Positions 1 to 8,592 of a stretch of 64,000 nucleotides of DNA are shown piece after piece. The position numbers and the translations under genes are program-made. The DNA lies in the NCBI RefSeq assembly GCF_000246855.1, contig NC_016609.1, positions 3,968,001 through 4,032,000 on the forward strand, read 5' to 3'. Positions within the stretch are counted from its first letter, which is position 1; each line of letters begins with the position of its first letter. Under the pieces are notes generated by a model. That model was given only the letters and a program-made list of their open reading frames with translations, was not told where the DNA came from and ran no database searches. The stretch is from Niastella koreensis GR20-10. GTDB taxonomy: Bacteria > Bacteroidota > Bacteroidia > Chitinophagales > Chitinophagaceae.

Positions 1-285
1 ACTTGTAGATTTCTTCCTCGTCGTTCTCTTTCCTGCTGACTTTTTCTTACCCGGCGATTTCTTCCTGGCGGTTGTAGCTCTCTTCTTTGCAGCGCTTTTT
101 TTAGTGGCGCTTTTCTTTTTAGGCACCCTTGCGCCTTCCTTCCGGGCTTCGGACAAACCAATGGCAATGGCTTGTTTACGGCTCTTTACTTTACGGCCGC
201 TTCTGCCACTTTTCAATGTGCCTTCTTTTTTTTCGTGCATAGCCTTTTCTACTTTTTTACCTGCACCTTTTGAATATTTAGCCAT
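1..285 (-). CDS. Lysine-rich DUF6496 protein, C-terminus cut by window edge
   Basis: The frame opens at an ATG (283-285) and stays open to base 1, so 95 codons are visible without a stop. The first ~55 residues fit the DUF6496 pattern: a short basic start, then KEGTLKSGRSGRKVKSRKQA and IAIGLSEARKEG. The rest is a Lys/Ala/Ser/Thr/Arg tail of repeated KK and RK blocks resembling the C-terminus of histone H1. The family has no proven function; the tail suggests nucleic-acid binding, which is inference. Its neighbours (CinA-C and DUF892 proteins) are stress-linked. Confidence 0.8.
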   Translation of the reverse strand, partial: MAKYSKGAGKKVEKAMHEKKEGTLKSGRSGRKVKSRKQAIAIGLSEARKEGARVPKKKSATKKSAAKKRATTARKKSPGKKKSAGKRTTRKKSTS

Positions 286-410
286 AAAAAACAATTTAAA
301 GGATTAATAATTACCATTATCTGCATCAATTTCGTTACCAGTGCATTTGTAGATGAATGTCTACATGCAAGGCATTCTATCAGGGCAGTATTTTTGTGGG
401 CGCATTAAGT

Positions 411-893
411 ATGGAACTATTTGATAAGAATCTGCTTATACGAATTGGTAAATACCTGAAGAAAAAGGAAGAAACCATTGCAGTGGCCGAAAGCGTTACC
501 TCGGGAATGCTGCAATATGCCTTCTCCAATATACCCGATGCCACTGACTTTTTCCAGGGCGGACTTACAGCATACAACATTGCTCAAAAATACAAACACC
601 TGCAGGTAGAACCCATTCACGCCCTGTCTGTTAACTGTGTTTCACCATTGGTGGCTGAACAAATGGCAATAGAAGTTTGCCGCATCTTTGGGGCGCACTG
701 GGGTATTGGTATAACCGGTTATGCCACCCCGGTACCGGAATCGGGCAATAAACTGTTTGCTTACTTTGCCATTACATATAAAGAAAAAGTACGTTTAAAA
801 GGCATGTTGCGCAGCGAAGAGAAGCATCCACCCGACGTTCAGCTTCAATATACAAAGACCGTGTTGCAAAAGCTGGCTACAGTAACAAAGTAA
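411..893 (+). CDS. Stand-alone CinA C-terminal domain protein (PncC-like nicotinamide-nucleotide amidase family)
   Basis: This 160-residue protein starts at the ATG at 411; the upstream in-frame ATG at 357 adds 18 residues that do not look like the domain. CinA-C features are visible: AESVTSGM, which keeps the serine of the family's AES-x-T-x-G signature, DATDFFQGGLTAYN followed by a lysine (AQK), and GIGITGYATP. Family members deamidate nicotinamide mononucleotide in pyridine-nucleotide recycling. The family usually has AESCTGG, so Val and Ser here are substitutions in the loop and activity is not assured. The N-terminal molybdopterin-binding domain of full-length CinA is absent. Confidence 0.8.
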   Translation: MELFDKNLLIRIGKYLKKKEETIAVAESVTSGMLQYAFSNIPDATDFFQGGLTAYNIAQKYKHLQVEPIHALSVNCVSPLVAEQMAIEVCRIFGAHWGIGITGYATPVPESGNKLFAYFAITYKEKVRLKGMLRSEEKHPPDVQLQYTKTVLQKLATVTK

Positions 894-1066
894 TTATTCT
901 TCCGTTTCACTGCAAGGGGGTATCAACTGGCTTTGACTGGGACGATCCCTTTTAACGGAGATAAATAGATAGGTTTGGCCGGAAAGACTAATCACAAACA
1001 ACAGGAAACAATGGACAAACTATTTTCATGAATGAACTTTCGCATACAACATTAATTGCAAAACAA

Positions 1067-1094
1067 GAGCCCTCCCGATAAATGGGGAGGGCTC
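1067..1094 (-). terminator. Hairpin terminator after the DUF892 gene
   Basis: GAGCCCTCCC (1067-1076) and GGGAGGGCTC (1085-1094) form a perfect 10-bp stem with an 8-base loop. Read on the minus strand it is followed by a T-rich run and lies about 30 bases past the DUF892 stop. It may also stop transcripts arriving from the plus-strand CinA-C gene. Confidence 0.8.
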
Positions 1095-1126
1095 ACAATC
1101 CAACAATGCTCATCAGTAAAAAAAGT

Positions 1127-1732
1127 TTATTCTTCCTCTTCTTCTTCCTCCCCTTCTTCGCCTTCATCAGATTCCTCCTGTTCAGCTTCCCAGTTAATAC
1201 CACTCTCAGCTATTCCGGTGAGGGTTTGATCTGTTTGTTTTTCTTCTTCCAGCGTTTGCGCCAGCAATTCGGCCACATCGTTTTCACCCATGGTTTTTGC
1301 CAGGGTTACCAGCGTGCCATAGGTGGCGATCTCGTAGTGTTCTACTTTTTGCGCTGCAGCAATAATACCGGCATCGCGGGTCATGGAACCTCTTTCAGTT
1401 TCCTCCAGAATGCTTTCCCCTTCTTTCACCAGGCCTTCCATGGCTTCGCATTTTTTTGCCTGGGCTTTTTTACCCATCATTTGAAAAGCCTCTTCAATAC
1501 GGCTAACATGTTCCTGGGTTTGGCTCAGGTGTTCTTCAATGGCATTCTTTAACTCCTGCGTAGTAGCTCCCTTTTGAAGCTTGGGCAGGGTTTTCGTCAG
1601 CTTCTTTTCAGCCCAGTAAATGTCTTTAAGGGCGTCCATAAAAAATTCCTGAAGTTGTGAATTTCCTTTTGCGGCAGCTGCTACCGGAGCTGCTTTCTTT
1701 TTTGTGCTGCGTGACTTAGTTGTTGCAGGCAT
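1127..1732 (-). CDS. Ferritin-like DUF892 (YciE/YciF family) protein
   Basis: The 201-residue protein begins with a basic Ala/Lys-rich stretch (1-25). The DUF892 four-helix domain follows (about 27-170), starting LQEFFMDALKDIYWAEKKL and continuing with the Glu/His-bearing segments HLSQTQEHVSRIEEAF and QKVEHYEIATYGTL. The fold is related to ferritin and rubrerythrin; members are induced by osmotic and general stress and may bind a di-metal site. The last ~20 residues are almost all Glu, which is unusual in length. The family assignment is firm; the biochemical role is not. Confidence 0.9.
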   Translation of the reverse strand: MPATTKSRSTKKKAAPVAAAAKGNSQLQEFFMDALKDIYWAEKKLTKTLPKLQKGATTQELKNAIEEHLSQTQEHVSRIEEAFQMMGKKAQAKKCEAMEGLVKEGESILEETERGSMTRDAGIIAAAQKVEHYEIATYGTLVTLAKTMGENDVAELLAQTLEEEKQTDQTLTGIAESGINWEAEQEESDEGEEGEEEEEEE

Positions 1733-1923
1733 ATTCGTTAGGTTTTTAATTTAATAAATAATAAAAGAGATACACAAAATGTTGTGCCTATGCTTATTTG
1801 ATATATACGTGTAATTATTTTATGGAATAGTATAAATCTGTTTTTTATATGTTCCCCAAGGTGTAGGTATAATTGCCCATCGTTGGTACAAATATTTCAG
1901 CTGATTATAAAACATTATCCATT

Positions 1924-2169
1924 ATGACTGCAGAAGATAAGATATTCAACATTGCATTTGAATCGGATGGTGTAAAATATACAGGCTGGGCAAATCCGTC
2001 AGATAAACTCAATGAGGCTGGTTTACCCGCATCCTTTCATGTTATACTGAATGATGTATCGTTCGGATATGTATCTCATAATAGTGGCGAATGGACAGTG
2101 AATGAAGACCGGCCTGAAGGCCTTGTTGAAAAGGTAGGCAGGGCCATTGAAAAGAAGTATGCCCTATAA
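1924..2169 (+). CDS. Small conserved hypothetical protein
   Basis: This 81-residue frame starts at the ATG at 1924; the longer frame from 1873 would need a TTG start. It has no signal peptide or membrane segment. Alternating hydrophobic stretches (IFNIAFESDGVKYTGWA, SFHVILNDVSFGYVS, GEWTVNEDRPEGLVEKVG) suggest a small beta-rich domain with a final helix. I recognise no family. It stands alone, and a perfect inverted repeat follows its stop by 13 bases. Confidence 0.65.
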   Translation: MTAEDKIFNIAFESDGVKYTGWANPSDKLNEAGLPASFHVILNDVSFGYVSHNSGEWTVNEDRPEGLVEKVGRAIEKKYAL

Positions 2170-2182
2170 AGCCAAGGCAAAA

Positions 2183-2228
2183 AGGGAACGAGGCAACCAG
2201 TTGCTTCGTCCTTGTTGCCTCGTTCCCT
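2183..2228. terminator. Perfect 15-bp inverted repeat between convergent genes
   Basis: AGGGAACGAGGCAAC (2183-2197) is repeated in reverse complement at 2214-2228, with a 16-base spacer. It fills most of the gap between two convergent stops, so a bidirectional terminator is likely. There is no strong T run on either side, so a dispersed palindromic element that drifted there is an alternative. Confidence 0.55.
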
Positions 2229-2238
2229 GGTTGCCGCT

Positions 2239-4683
2239 CTATTTCAACTGAATCCCCACCGACTTCAAATGCTGGTACAACAACAAATTAACCGCACTCT
2301 TCGCCTCCCCGGCCTTACCAATATCAACGCACCAGAAATACACGGTTAAGTCAAAACCTTCGTCATGTACTTTGGTGAATAAGACGGAAGGTTCGCGGTT
2401 TTCGTAAACAAAGCCGGAAGCCAGGATGGCTTTTTTAACGGTGTTGGTCACTACTTCCATATCGTTATTGCCGGTAACGCTCAGGTTTAACTGAATGCGT
2501 TGCTGGTTGTTGCTCAGTGTCCAGTTTACGATCTGTTGCCCTAACACATCACCATTGGGAATAATTACTTCGGCGCCATCACCGGTCATGAGGGTGCTTG
2601 AACGCAACCCAATTTCGCGTACGCGGCCTTGTTTATCGCCAATCTGCACCACATCGCCAATTTGCAGCGGCCGGTCGAAGATGAGGATGATACCAGACAC
2701 GAAATTGTTTACAATGTTCTGTAAGCCTAAACCGATACCAACACCCAGGGCGCCCAGTACGATGGTGATCTTATCAACCGGAACGCCGGAAGCGGCCACC
2801 GCCAGCAGGTAACCCAGGCATAACAAAATAAGACGGGCTATCAACAGCCGGGAACGGGCTCCTTTGTTGTGAATTTCATCATCCTCGGCAGTACCGGTAT
2901 CGCCAAAGAAAAAGCCTACGTACTTCTGCAGCAGGTGCGCCAGCCAAATGATAAAGAAGAACAGCAATACCCCGCCTAAGGTAAATTCGGCACTGCCTAT
3001 ACTACGTGGGGTGGTAAGGAATACGCCCAACGCGTCCATTACCGACGTATAAATATTGAGGTTGGTAAAAAATACGATCAGCCACAGGATCACCGTAAGG
3101 AACAAAATAGGCCGGCGGAAACCGGTAAGCACCGGCTGGTAATTCAGCCGCGCCTGTACATTGCGGCGAAGGCGGCTGGCAACTATTTGTTGCAGGATGG
3201 CCTCCATACATATTTTGCTGAATACGGCCAGTCCGATCGCCTGCGTAAAGGCAAAGATGGCGGTGCTGCCCAGGATCTGGGCCAGTGACACCCGGCCTGC
3301 CATATTGCAGATCACACTCACCAGGTTCATGATATTATGCAGGTTTATCACAAATCTCAGGAAGCCGCGCATGGGCAGGTTGCGTTGGATCTGCGACAGG
3401 AACAACATGCCAAATACTACCGATAATATATTCAGCAGAATGAGCCACGTGCGTTGTCCCAGGCCGGGATCGGCCATATGATGCGTAAAAGAGAAACAGA
3501 TATACAGGACCATTACTGCGATCCAGTACAGGAACAGGCGGCGGGGCCATTTCTTCCAGCATATGACGGTAAGAATAACCAGCATCAGGAACTGCATGGA
3601 TTCAATGTATACCGAAGGTGCATGCAGATCGAACAGCGGCGCTACGGCAAACATCATGATAAAGGAAGCGACAATATAATTGTTCGGCAGGTATTCGAAC
3701 TCCATATTAGCGAGGCTTTCCATGGCATTCAGGCGCTTCAGCGTTCTGATGTTGCGGTACAGCCAGATAAAGAACAATAACCCGATCAGCAGCAGGAACA
3801 ACCGCTTTTGATTGCTGTCTTTGAAATAATAATGCAGGGCCTTCCGCTCGCCATCGTAGGCTTTGCCTATTGAACTTCGCGCGCTGTTCGACAGGCTGAT
3901 TGTATCTTTCTCCCACAAATAATTATACTCTTTGCCAAAAATGCGCGCGGCCGAGGTATTTAACAGGGAAGTTACCTTGTCAAGCAACTGGGCAGTTGTT
4001 AATGAGTTGGCAGACACATGCGTTTGTAATAAGTTAACCGCCGCCATAGCGCCGCGTAACTTTTGGGTGGCGCCGGTGAACAATTCGCGCATGCCTTTTA
4101 ATTGCGGCTGAAACTGTGCGCGTAAGGCCGAATCGCGCCACAGCTGACGCATGGTAGTATCCCCTACCAGCGCTTTCATACTGTTGCGCAGGTCAACCAG
4201 TTTGCCTTCGGTACTATCGAGCAACTGGTGTTCTTCTTTACTAGCCTCCTGGATATGCAGCAGCAGGGTTTTAAATACCTGCAGGTTGCGGAGATTAAGC
4301 GCCGCACTGTTATTAAGTACGTTGTCCTTCAGGATCGCCAGCATGGAGTCGTTATCTGCCAGGTCCTGTTTTATCTCTTTAACCCGCAGTCCCAATTCAC
4401 TTTTGTTCCTGACATTATTCATGATCAGGTAGGTTTTTTCTATCTGTAACTGAAAATCGCTGGAGGTGAGTTTGGCAGAATCGGCAAACAGGTCGCGAAG
4501 CGCATTATTCCTTCTAAACCGGGCAGTATCCCTGCGGGCGGTATCCCTGCGGGCAGAATCGGCTATATTAAATTTTTTACTGGAATCTGTATGGGGTGTA
4601 TGCTGGGTATGTTGCGCCAGGGCAGAGCACGCTAACAACAGGCAACTGATCAGGATGGACAAACGGCCAACGGGCATTCTCAT
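2239..4683 (-). CDS. MscS-family mechanosensitive channel with large N-terminal region
   Basis: The 814-residue protein has a signal peptide (1-23, ending SALAQ) and a coiled periplasmic-type region of about 270 residues. Roughly ten hydrophobic helices (about 295-640) lead to an MscS core near 640-800. The pore helix is Gly/Ala-rich (VLGALGVGIGLGLQNIVNNF) and is followed by the beta domain (RPLQIGDVVQIGDKQG, EVIIPNGDVLG). It thus resembles MscK/YbdG-type large channels rather than 280-residue MscS. Such channels release solutes on hypo-osmotic shock; the long periplasmic part probably adds regulation. It is a single gene. Confidence 0.9.
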   Translation of the reverse strand: MRMPVGRLSILISCLLLACSALAQHTQHTPHTDSSKKFNIADSARRDTARRDTARFRRNNALRDLFADSAKLTSSDFQLQIEKTYLIMNNVRNKSELGLRVKEIKQDLADNDSMLAILKDNVLNNSAALNLRNLQVFKTLLLHIQEASKEEHQLLDSTEGKLVDLRNSMKALVGDTTMRQLWRDSALRAQFQPQLKGMRELFTGATQKLRGAMAAVNLLQTHVSANSLTTAQLLDKVTSLLNTSAARIFGKEYNYLWEKDTISLSNSARSSIGKAYDGERKALHYYFKDSNQKRLFLLLIGLLFFIWLYRNIRTLKRLNAMESLANMEFEYLPNNYIVASFIMMFAVAPLFDLHAPSVYIESMQFLMLVILTVICWKKWPRRLFLYWIAVMVLYICFSFTHHMADPGLGQRTWLILLNILSVVFGMLFLSQIQRNLPMRGFLRFVINLHNIMNLVSVICNMAGRVSLAQILGSTAIFAFTQAIGLAVFSKICMEAILQQIVASRLRRNVQARLNYQPVLTGFRRPILFLTVILWLIVFFTNLNIYTSVMDALGVFLTTPRSIGSAEFTLGGVLLFFFIIWLAHLLQKYVGFFFGDTGTAEDDEIHNKGARSRLLIARLILLCLGYLLAVAASGVPVDKITIVLGALGVGIGLGLQNIVNNFVSGIILIFDRPLQIGDVVQIGDKQGRVREIGLRSSTLMTGDGAEVIIPNGDVLGQQIVNWTLSNNQQRIQLNLSVTGNNDMEVVTNTVKKAILASGFVYENREPSVLFTKVHDEGFDLTVYFWCVDIGKAGEAKSAVNLLLYQHLKSVGIQLK

Positions 4684-4863
4684 GAAAACTGGATTTTTGA
4701 GCTGCTAAACTATAAAAAGAATGCTGATATGTAAAATACTAATGCAACCGGAGGACACTACTACGATCTTTGGGTTATATTATTATGCCATTGACATATC
4801 CTGCTATTAAGGGGAAAATATTCCACGGGAAAACAATAATAAGCGAGGAATGGGCATAGGTTC

Positions 4864-4871
4864 TATATTTG
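4864..4871 (+). promoter_or_regulatory. Candidate Bacteroidota -7 box (TAnnTTTG)
   Basis: TATATTTG matches the -7 consensus of the primary sigma factor of Bacteroidota and lies 16 bases before the receiver ATG at 4888. I see no good TTTG -33 element at the expected distance, so support is partial. The implied leader would be very short. Confidence 0.4.
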
Positions 4872-4887
4872 CACAACTCATTATGCT

Positions 4888-5298
4888 ATGGGAAAGAACA
4901 AAGTAAATATACTAATGGCTGATGACGATGTGGAAGATATTGAATTGATTGAAGAAGCCATCCTGAATATAGAACCTGATGCAACCCTGCACAAGTTCTT
5001 TAATGGTAATTCCGTTCTTGAATACCTGCGTTCCGCTCCCGACGATTCCCTTCCCTGCCTCATCGTGCTCGACTACAATATGCCCGAGCTCAAAGGTTCT
5101 GAAGTGTTGTCTTTTATGAAATCAAAAAAACGCTACGACACCATTCCCAAAGTAGTGCTTAGCACTTCCAATGCGTACAGGCATCAGCATGAGTGTTTAA
5201 ATAACGGCGCTTCAGAATATATTGTAAAGCCCGATAATATGAAAGAATTGCAGAGCCTGGCCAAAAAGCTGCTTACTTACTGCAATGGCATTGCCTGA
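4888..5298 (+). CDS. Single-domain response regulator (receiver only)
   Basis: The 136 residues form one CheY-like receiver. The acidic pocket is D12-D14, the phospho-acceptor is D62 in VLDYNMP, the conserved hydroxyl lies in LSTSN (92-94), and K114 is in VKP. There is no output domain, as in Rcp1/CheY-type proteins that pass phosphate on or act by protein contact. It converges on, and overlaps by 22 bases, the PAS histidine kinase gene on the other strand, its probable partner. Confidence 0.9.
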   Translation: MGKNKVNILMADDDVEDIELIEEAILNIEPDATLHKFFNGNSVLEYLRSAPDDSLPCLIVLDYNMPELKGSEVLSFMKSKKRYDTIPKVVLSTSNAYRHQHECLNNGASEYIVKPDNMKELQSLAKKLLTYCNGIA

Positions 5299-6947
5299 TC
5301 TGCGGGTAAATAAACCGAGAACCGGGCACCTACCTCAGGTTCCCCATTTGCTTCGATAGCTCCTTTATAATTCTGAACAATTTTTTTACAAATAGCCAGC
5401 CCTATTCCCGACCCCTTTGCATTGGTTGAATTGTTCAGCCGTTGAAAGATCTCAAAGATCCTGTTGGCATGTGCCGGATCGAAACCAATTCCGTTATCAA
5501 TAACCGAGATCTGAAAATATTTTTTATTCCGTTCCAGGTTATGTACTGGTACCTGGCTGCCTTCTACCAGTTTAACCGTTACTTTTATTACCACATCGCG
5601 CCCGGGATGTTTGTATTTGACCGCATTATCAATGAGGTTGGAAAACAGCTGTTTTATTTGAAAAGGCACGGCATAAACAACAGGCAGTTTTTCAATAATG
5701 ACCTCCCCGTCTCCGATCTCTTCTTTATGCGTTCCTGCTATTTCCTCGATCACTTTGTTTAGGTCTACCTCTTCATAAACGTCTGTTCGGATGGTAGAAC
5801 GGGAATAGATCAGCAGGTCTTCTATCAGCACCTTCATGCGTGCAGCCGCTTTCAACGACCTGCTTAAATAATCCCTGGATTTTTCATCCAACCGGTTTTC
5901 CGGCTGATCGGCTATGTAATTGGCATAGAAATTCATTTTGCGCAGCGGTTCTTTCAGATCGTGCGATGCGGCATACACAAATTGTTCCAGTTCTTTATTC
6001 TGAAATTCCAGCTGCCTCAGGTAATCGTTGGTGCGGTCTTCGGCCAGCTTCCGTTCTGTAAGATCGCGGGTAACTTTGGTAAAGCCAATCACCCGGCCTT
6101 CATCGTTATGGATAGCTGTAAGCACAATGCTGCCCCAGAAAACACTGCCATCCTTTCTTTTCCGCCAGCCTTCATGCAGGGCCTTGCCTGTTTGCCTCGC
6201 GAGTTCCAATAGTTGCAGTGGCAATCCCTTTTTCCGGTCTTCAGCCAGGTAAAACTCCTGGAAGTTCCTGCCCACTATCTCCACCTCTTTATAGCCTTTT
6301 ATTTTTTCCGCCCCTTTATTCCAATTCACGATCGTTCCTTCCTTATCCAGCATCAGAATGGCATAATCTTCCACTTCTTCCACCATTTTATGATACCGTT
6401 CTTCGCTCTTTTTTAATTCCTCGGTTTTTTGTACCAGGTCCTGGGTCTTCCTTTGTACGATCTTCTCCAGGGAGATAGCCAGTTCCTGCAATTTTTCCTC
6501 TCCTATCTTTCTGCTCAGCACCCGTTCTGCTTCTTTTTGCCAGGTTATATCATCAAAGCAGTTGATAACACCTGCCTGTTTGCCGGTGCCATCCAAAAGC
6601 GGTACAACATTTACCCTGATATATAGCCGGGAAAGGTCGGGACGTTCGAGGATCAGTTCCACGTCTTTTCTGGGCTGTCCGTCCTTTATGCACACTGCCA
6701 TTGGGCTTTGTTCATGCGGTAAATGTGTTCCATCTGGAAGGTATAATTTATAACAGCCGCAATAAAGCTCGTTCGCATCCCCCACCCGTGGTCGCCGGTT
6801 CCACAATTGCGCAGCCTTTTCATTATATCTTATAACAACACCCGTCATATCGCACACGCATACCGCCGTGGGTAGAAGATATAAAATGGTACTGTCGTCC
6901 GGAACATCTATGGCCCCTGGTTCAGGAATCCCTGGTTGTTGTTTCAT
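5277..6947 (-). CDS. Cytoplasmic PAS-domain histidine kinase
   Basis: This 556-residue kinase has no membrane segment. It reads as PAS (about 22-140), coiled coil (145-185), second PAS with its PAC tail (about 183-300, ending TRDLTERKLAE), HisKA with H329 in ASHDLKEPLRKM, and HATPase_c. The last has N437/N441 in FSNLIDNAVKYKH, DNGIG at 484-488 and GSGIGL at 512-517. All catalytic motifs are present, so it should autophosphorylate. It lies between two receiver genes, one convergent with 22-bp overlap and one divergent, so a small phosphorelay is likely. The ligand of the PAS domains is unknown. Confidence 0.93.
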   Translation of the reverse strand: MKQQPGIPEPGAIDVPDDSTILYLLPTAVCVCDMTGVVIRYNEKAAQLWNRRPRVGDANELYCGCYKLYLPDGTHLPHEQSPMAVCIKDGQPRKDVELILERPDLSRLYIRVNVVPLLDGTGKQAGVINCFDDITWQKEAERVLSRKIGEEKLQELAISLEKIVQRKTQDLVQKTEELKKSEERYHKMVEEVEDYAILMLDKEGTIVNWNKGAEKIKGYKEVEIVGRNFQEFYLAEDRKKGLPLQLLELARQTGKALHEGWRKRKDGSVFWGSIVLTAIHNDEGRVIGFTKVTRDLTERKLAEDRTNDYLRQLEFQNKELEQFVYAASHDLKEPLRKMNFYANYIADQPENRLDEKSRDYLSRSLKAAARMKVLIEDLLIYSRSTIRTDVYEEVDLNKVIEEIAGTHKEEIGDGEVIIEKLPVVYAVPFQIKQLFSNLIDNAVKYKHPGRDVVIKVTVKLVEGSQVPVHNLERNKKYFQISVIDNGIGFDPAHANRIFEIFQRLNNSTNAKGSGIGLAICKKIVQNYKGAIEANGEPEVGARFSVYLPADQAMPLQ

Positions 6948-7096
6948 TTAAAAAAATTAAACTTTATAAAGTTACCGAAATAACCACTGACTTCCCTGGA
7001 AAAACACGCGTATTGATGTTCACATTACAAGTAATGCGGTGACCAATACAGTGGCATAATTTTTAGAACGCATACTGGTAGCATGAAAATATACTT

Positions 7097-7525
7097 ATGC
7101 AAACAGAAGCTATCTGGATAATAGATGCAGATGAGGATGACCAGGTAATGGTTAGGGAAGTATGGCGTGAATTAAAACTTTCAAACGAACTGGTGTTTTT
7201 GGAAAGTGCAAAAGCGGCGCTTGAGCATTTAGGCTCAATAGATACTGCTCCCTTTATTATCATTTGCGAACTGAATCTTCATAAAATGGACGGGTTTGAG
7301 CTACGGGAAAGAATGCTGGCAACAGGCTTGAAAATATTCAGAAGCGTGCCTTTTATTTTCTGGGCTACCGAAGTGTCGGAACAACAGATCACCCGGGCAT
7401 ACGATTTATCTATTCACGGACTTTTTATAAAGGATAACAGTTTCCTGGAATTGAAAAAAACCTTCACGCATATTCTCAATTACTGGTTGAAAAGCAAGAT
7501 GCCTTCCAAAAAGGTAAATGCCTGA
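7097..7525 (+). CDS. Degenerate receiver protein with Glu at the phospho-acceptor position
   Basis: The 142-residue protein has a receiver fold: acidic cluster at 10-15 (IIDADEDD), hydroxyl in WATEVS (T91) and K112. At the position where receivers carry the phosphorylated Asp it reads IIICELNLHKMDGFE, placing E58 in that slot. The lysine is followed by Asp rather than Pro. A Glu there can mimic the phosphorylated state, so it may be constitutively on or phosphate-independent (inference). It diverges from the PAS kinase gene with a 149-bp gap. Confidence 0.8.
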   Translation: MQTEAIWIIDADEDDQVMVREVWRELKLSNELVFLESAKAALEHLGSIDTAPFIIICELNLHKMDGFELRERMLATGLKIFRSVPFIFWATEVSEQQITRAYDLSIHGLFIKDNSFLELKKTFTHILNYWLKSKMPSKKVNA

Positions 7526-7585
7526 GCCAACCGGCACACATAAATGAGCCGGAAAAAGCCGGTTTGAATTGATGAAAACTATATT

Positions 7586-7617
7586 AAAAGTCCCTGCCGT
7601 TAACAACAGGGGCTTTT
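7586..7617 (+). terminator. Hairpin terminator after the degenerate receiver
   Basis: AAAAGTCCCTG (7586-7596) pairs with CAGGGGCTTTT (7607-7617) with one G-T pair and a 10-base loop. It sits about 60 bases past the receiver stop and ends in a T run. Confidence 0.7.
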
Positions 7618-7643
7618 AACTTCCCTTAAAAGGACTTATCTTT

Positions 7644-8165
7644 ATGGAAATGAAACGGATAATCCTTTTTGCTGCGATAATAATCTCCGCTGTAGCGGTG
7701 AAAGCCCAGGCCCCGTTAGGCTTTGGCGCTATGAACCAGCCTTATTTCCGGCATTTTGGCCAGGTGGCTGATTCCAATTATCATCAAAAGAAATGGTTCC
7801 TTTCAAAATACGCCGGTATTTCGGCGGGTTACCTGTTCTTTAATGGCGGTGGTGGTCCGTTTTTATCGGCCCCGGCAGGATTACAAATTAACCGGCAGTT
7901 AACAAATAACGTCTACGCTTTTGCGGGCGTTAATGTGGCGCCAACCATTTTCAATTTCAATACGCCTTATAATTTCAATAAGACCGGCAGCTTCATGAAT
8001 AACAACCGGTATGGCGTTTCTTCATCGGCTTATATGGGTTTGATGTATATCAATGACGAACGCACGTTTTCCATCAGCGGCAGCATTGGTGTAAGCAATT
8101 ACTCTGGCCAGTCGCCTTTTTACCGCCCCGCTCCTCCTCCGGCGGTCAGGAATTATCATCAATAA
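7644..8165 (+). CDS. Secreted hypothetical protein, probably a small outer-membrane beta protein
   Basis: The 173 residues begin with a signal peptide (about 1-22, [20 protein letters not shown]; an internal ATG at 7650 is an equal start). The mature part is rich in Gly, Asn, Tyr and Phe with alternating patterns such as [20 protein letters not shown] and [17 protein letters not shown], typical of beta-barrel surface proteins in Bacteroidota. I recognise no named family. Its last 7 bases overlap the 3' end of the convergent cupin gene. Confidence 0.7.
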   Translation: MEMKRIILFAAIIISAVAVKAQAPLGFGAMNQPYFRHFGQVADSNYHQKKWFLSKYAGISAGYLFFNGGGGPFLSAPAGLQINRQLTNNVYAFAGVNVAPTIFNFNTPYNFNKTGSFMNNNRYGVSSSAYMGLMYINDERTFSISGSIGVSNYSGQSPFYRPAPPPAVRNYHQ

Positions 8166-8566
8166 GCTTTCAACAAAGCATATTGTTCATCTGTAACTTT
8201 CTCCAGCCAGTCAACCAGTTTACCATTTAAATTTTCCTGGATGGCAATGTGGGTCATACCCGTTACAGGCGTAGCCCCATGCCAGTGCTTTTCATTTGGT
8301 TCAAACCAAACCACATCACCCGGGTGGATCTCAATAACCGGCCCGCCTTCTTTTTGCACCCAGCCGCAGCCTGCGGTAACAATCAAAGTTTGTCCTAAAG
8401 GATGTGTGTGCCAGGCAGTACGCGCGCCCGGTTCAAAAGTCACATTCGATGCGGCGCCACGCCGGGCATCGTTTGGCAGGAATAACGGGTCGATGCGCAC
8501 CTGGCCCGTAAACCAGTCTTCAGGACCTTTAGCAGAAGCCTGTGAGCCTATCTTTGTGATTTGCAT
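8159..8566 (-). CDS. Cupin-domain protein ((R)-mandelonitrile lyase/carboxymuconolactone-type cupin)
   Basis: The 135 residues form one cupin barrel. Motif 1 is around [12 protein letters not shown], with the H-x-H pair and downstream Gln, and motif 2 is around [16 protein letters not shown] with its His. These would bind one divalent metal. Proteins of this length and motif set are usually annotated as small cupins or mandelonitrile-lyase-like; the substrate cannot be told from sequence. There is no signal peptide. It is convergent with the preceding secreted-protein gene, and the WG-repeat gene lies upstream on the same strand. Confidence 0.85.
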   Translation of the reverse strand: MQITKIGSQASAKGPEDWFTGQVRIDPLFLPNDARRGAASNVTFEPGARTAWHTHPLGQTLIVTAGCGWVQKEGGPVIEIHPGDVVWFEPNEKHWHGATPVTGMTHIAIQENLNGKLVDWLEKVTDEQYALLKAY

Positions 8567-8592
8567 ATGTTGTACAGTGAGTATATTTTACT

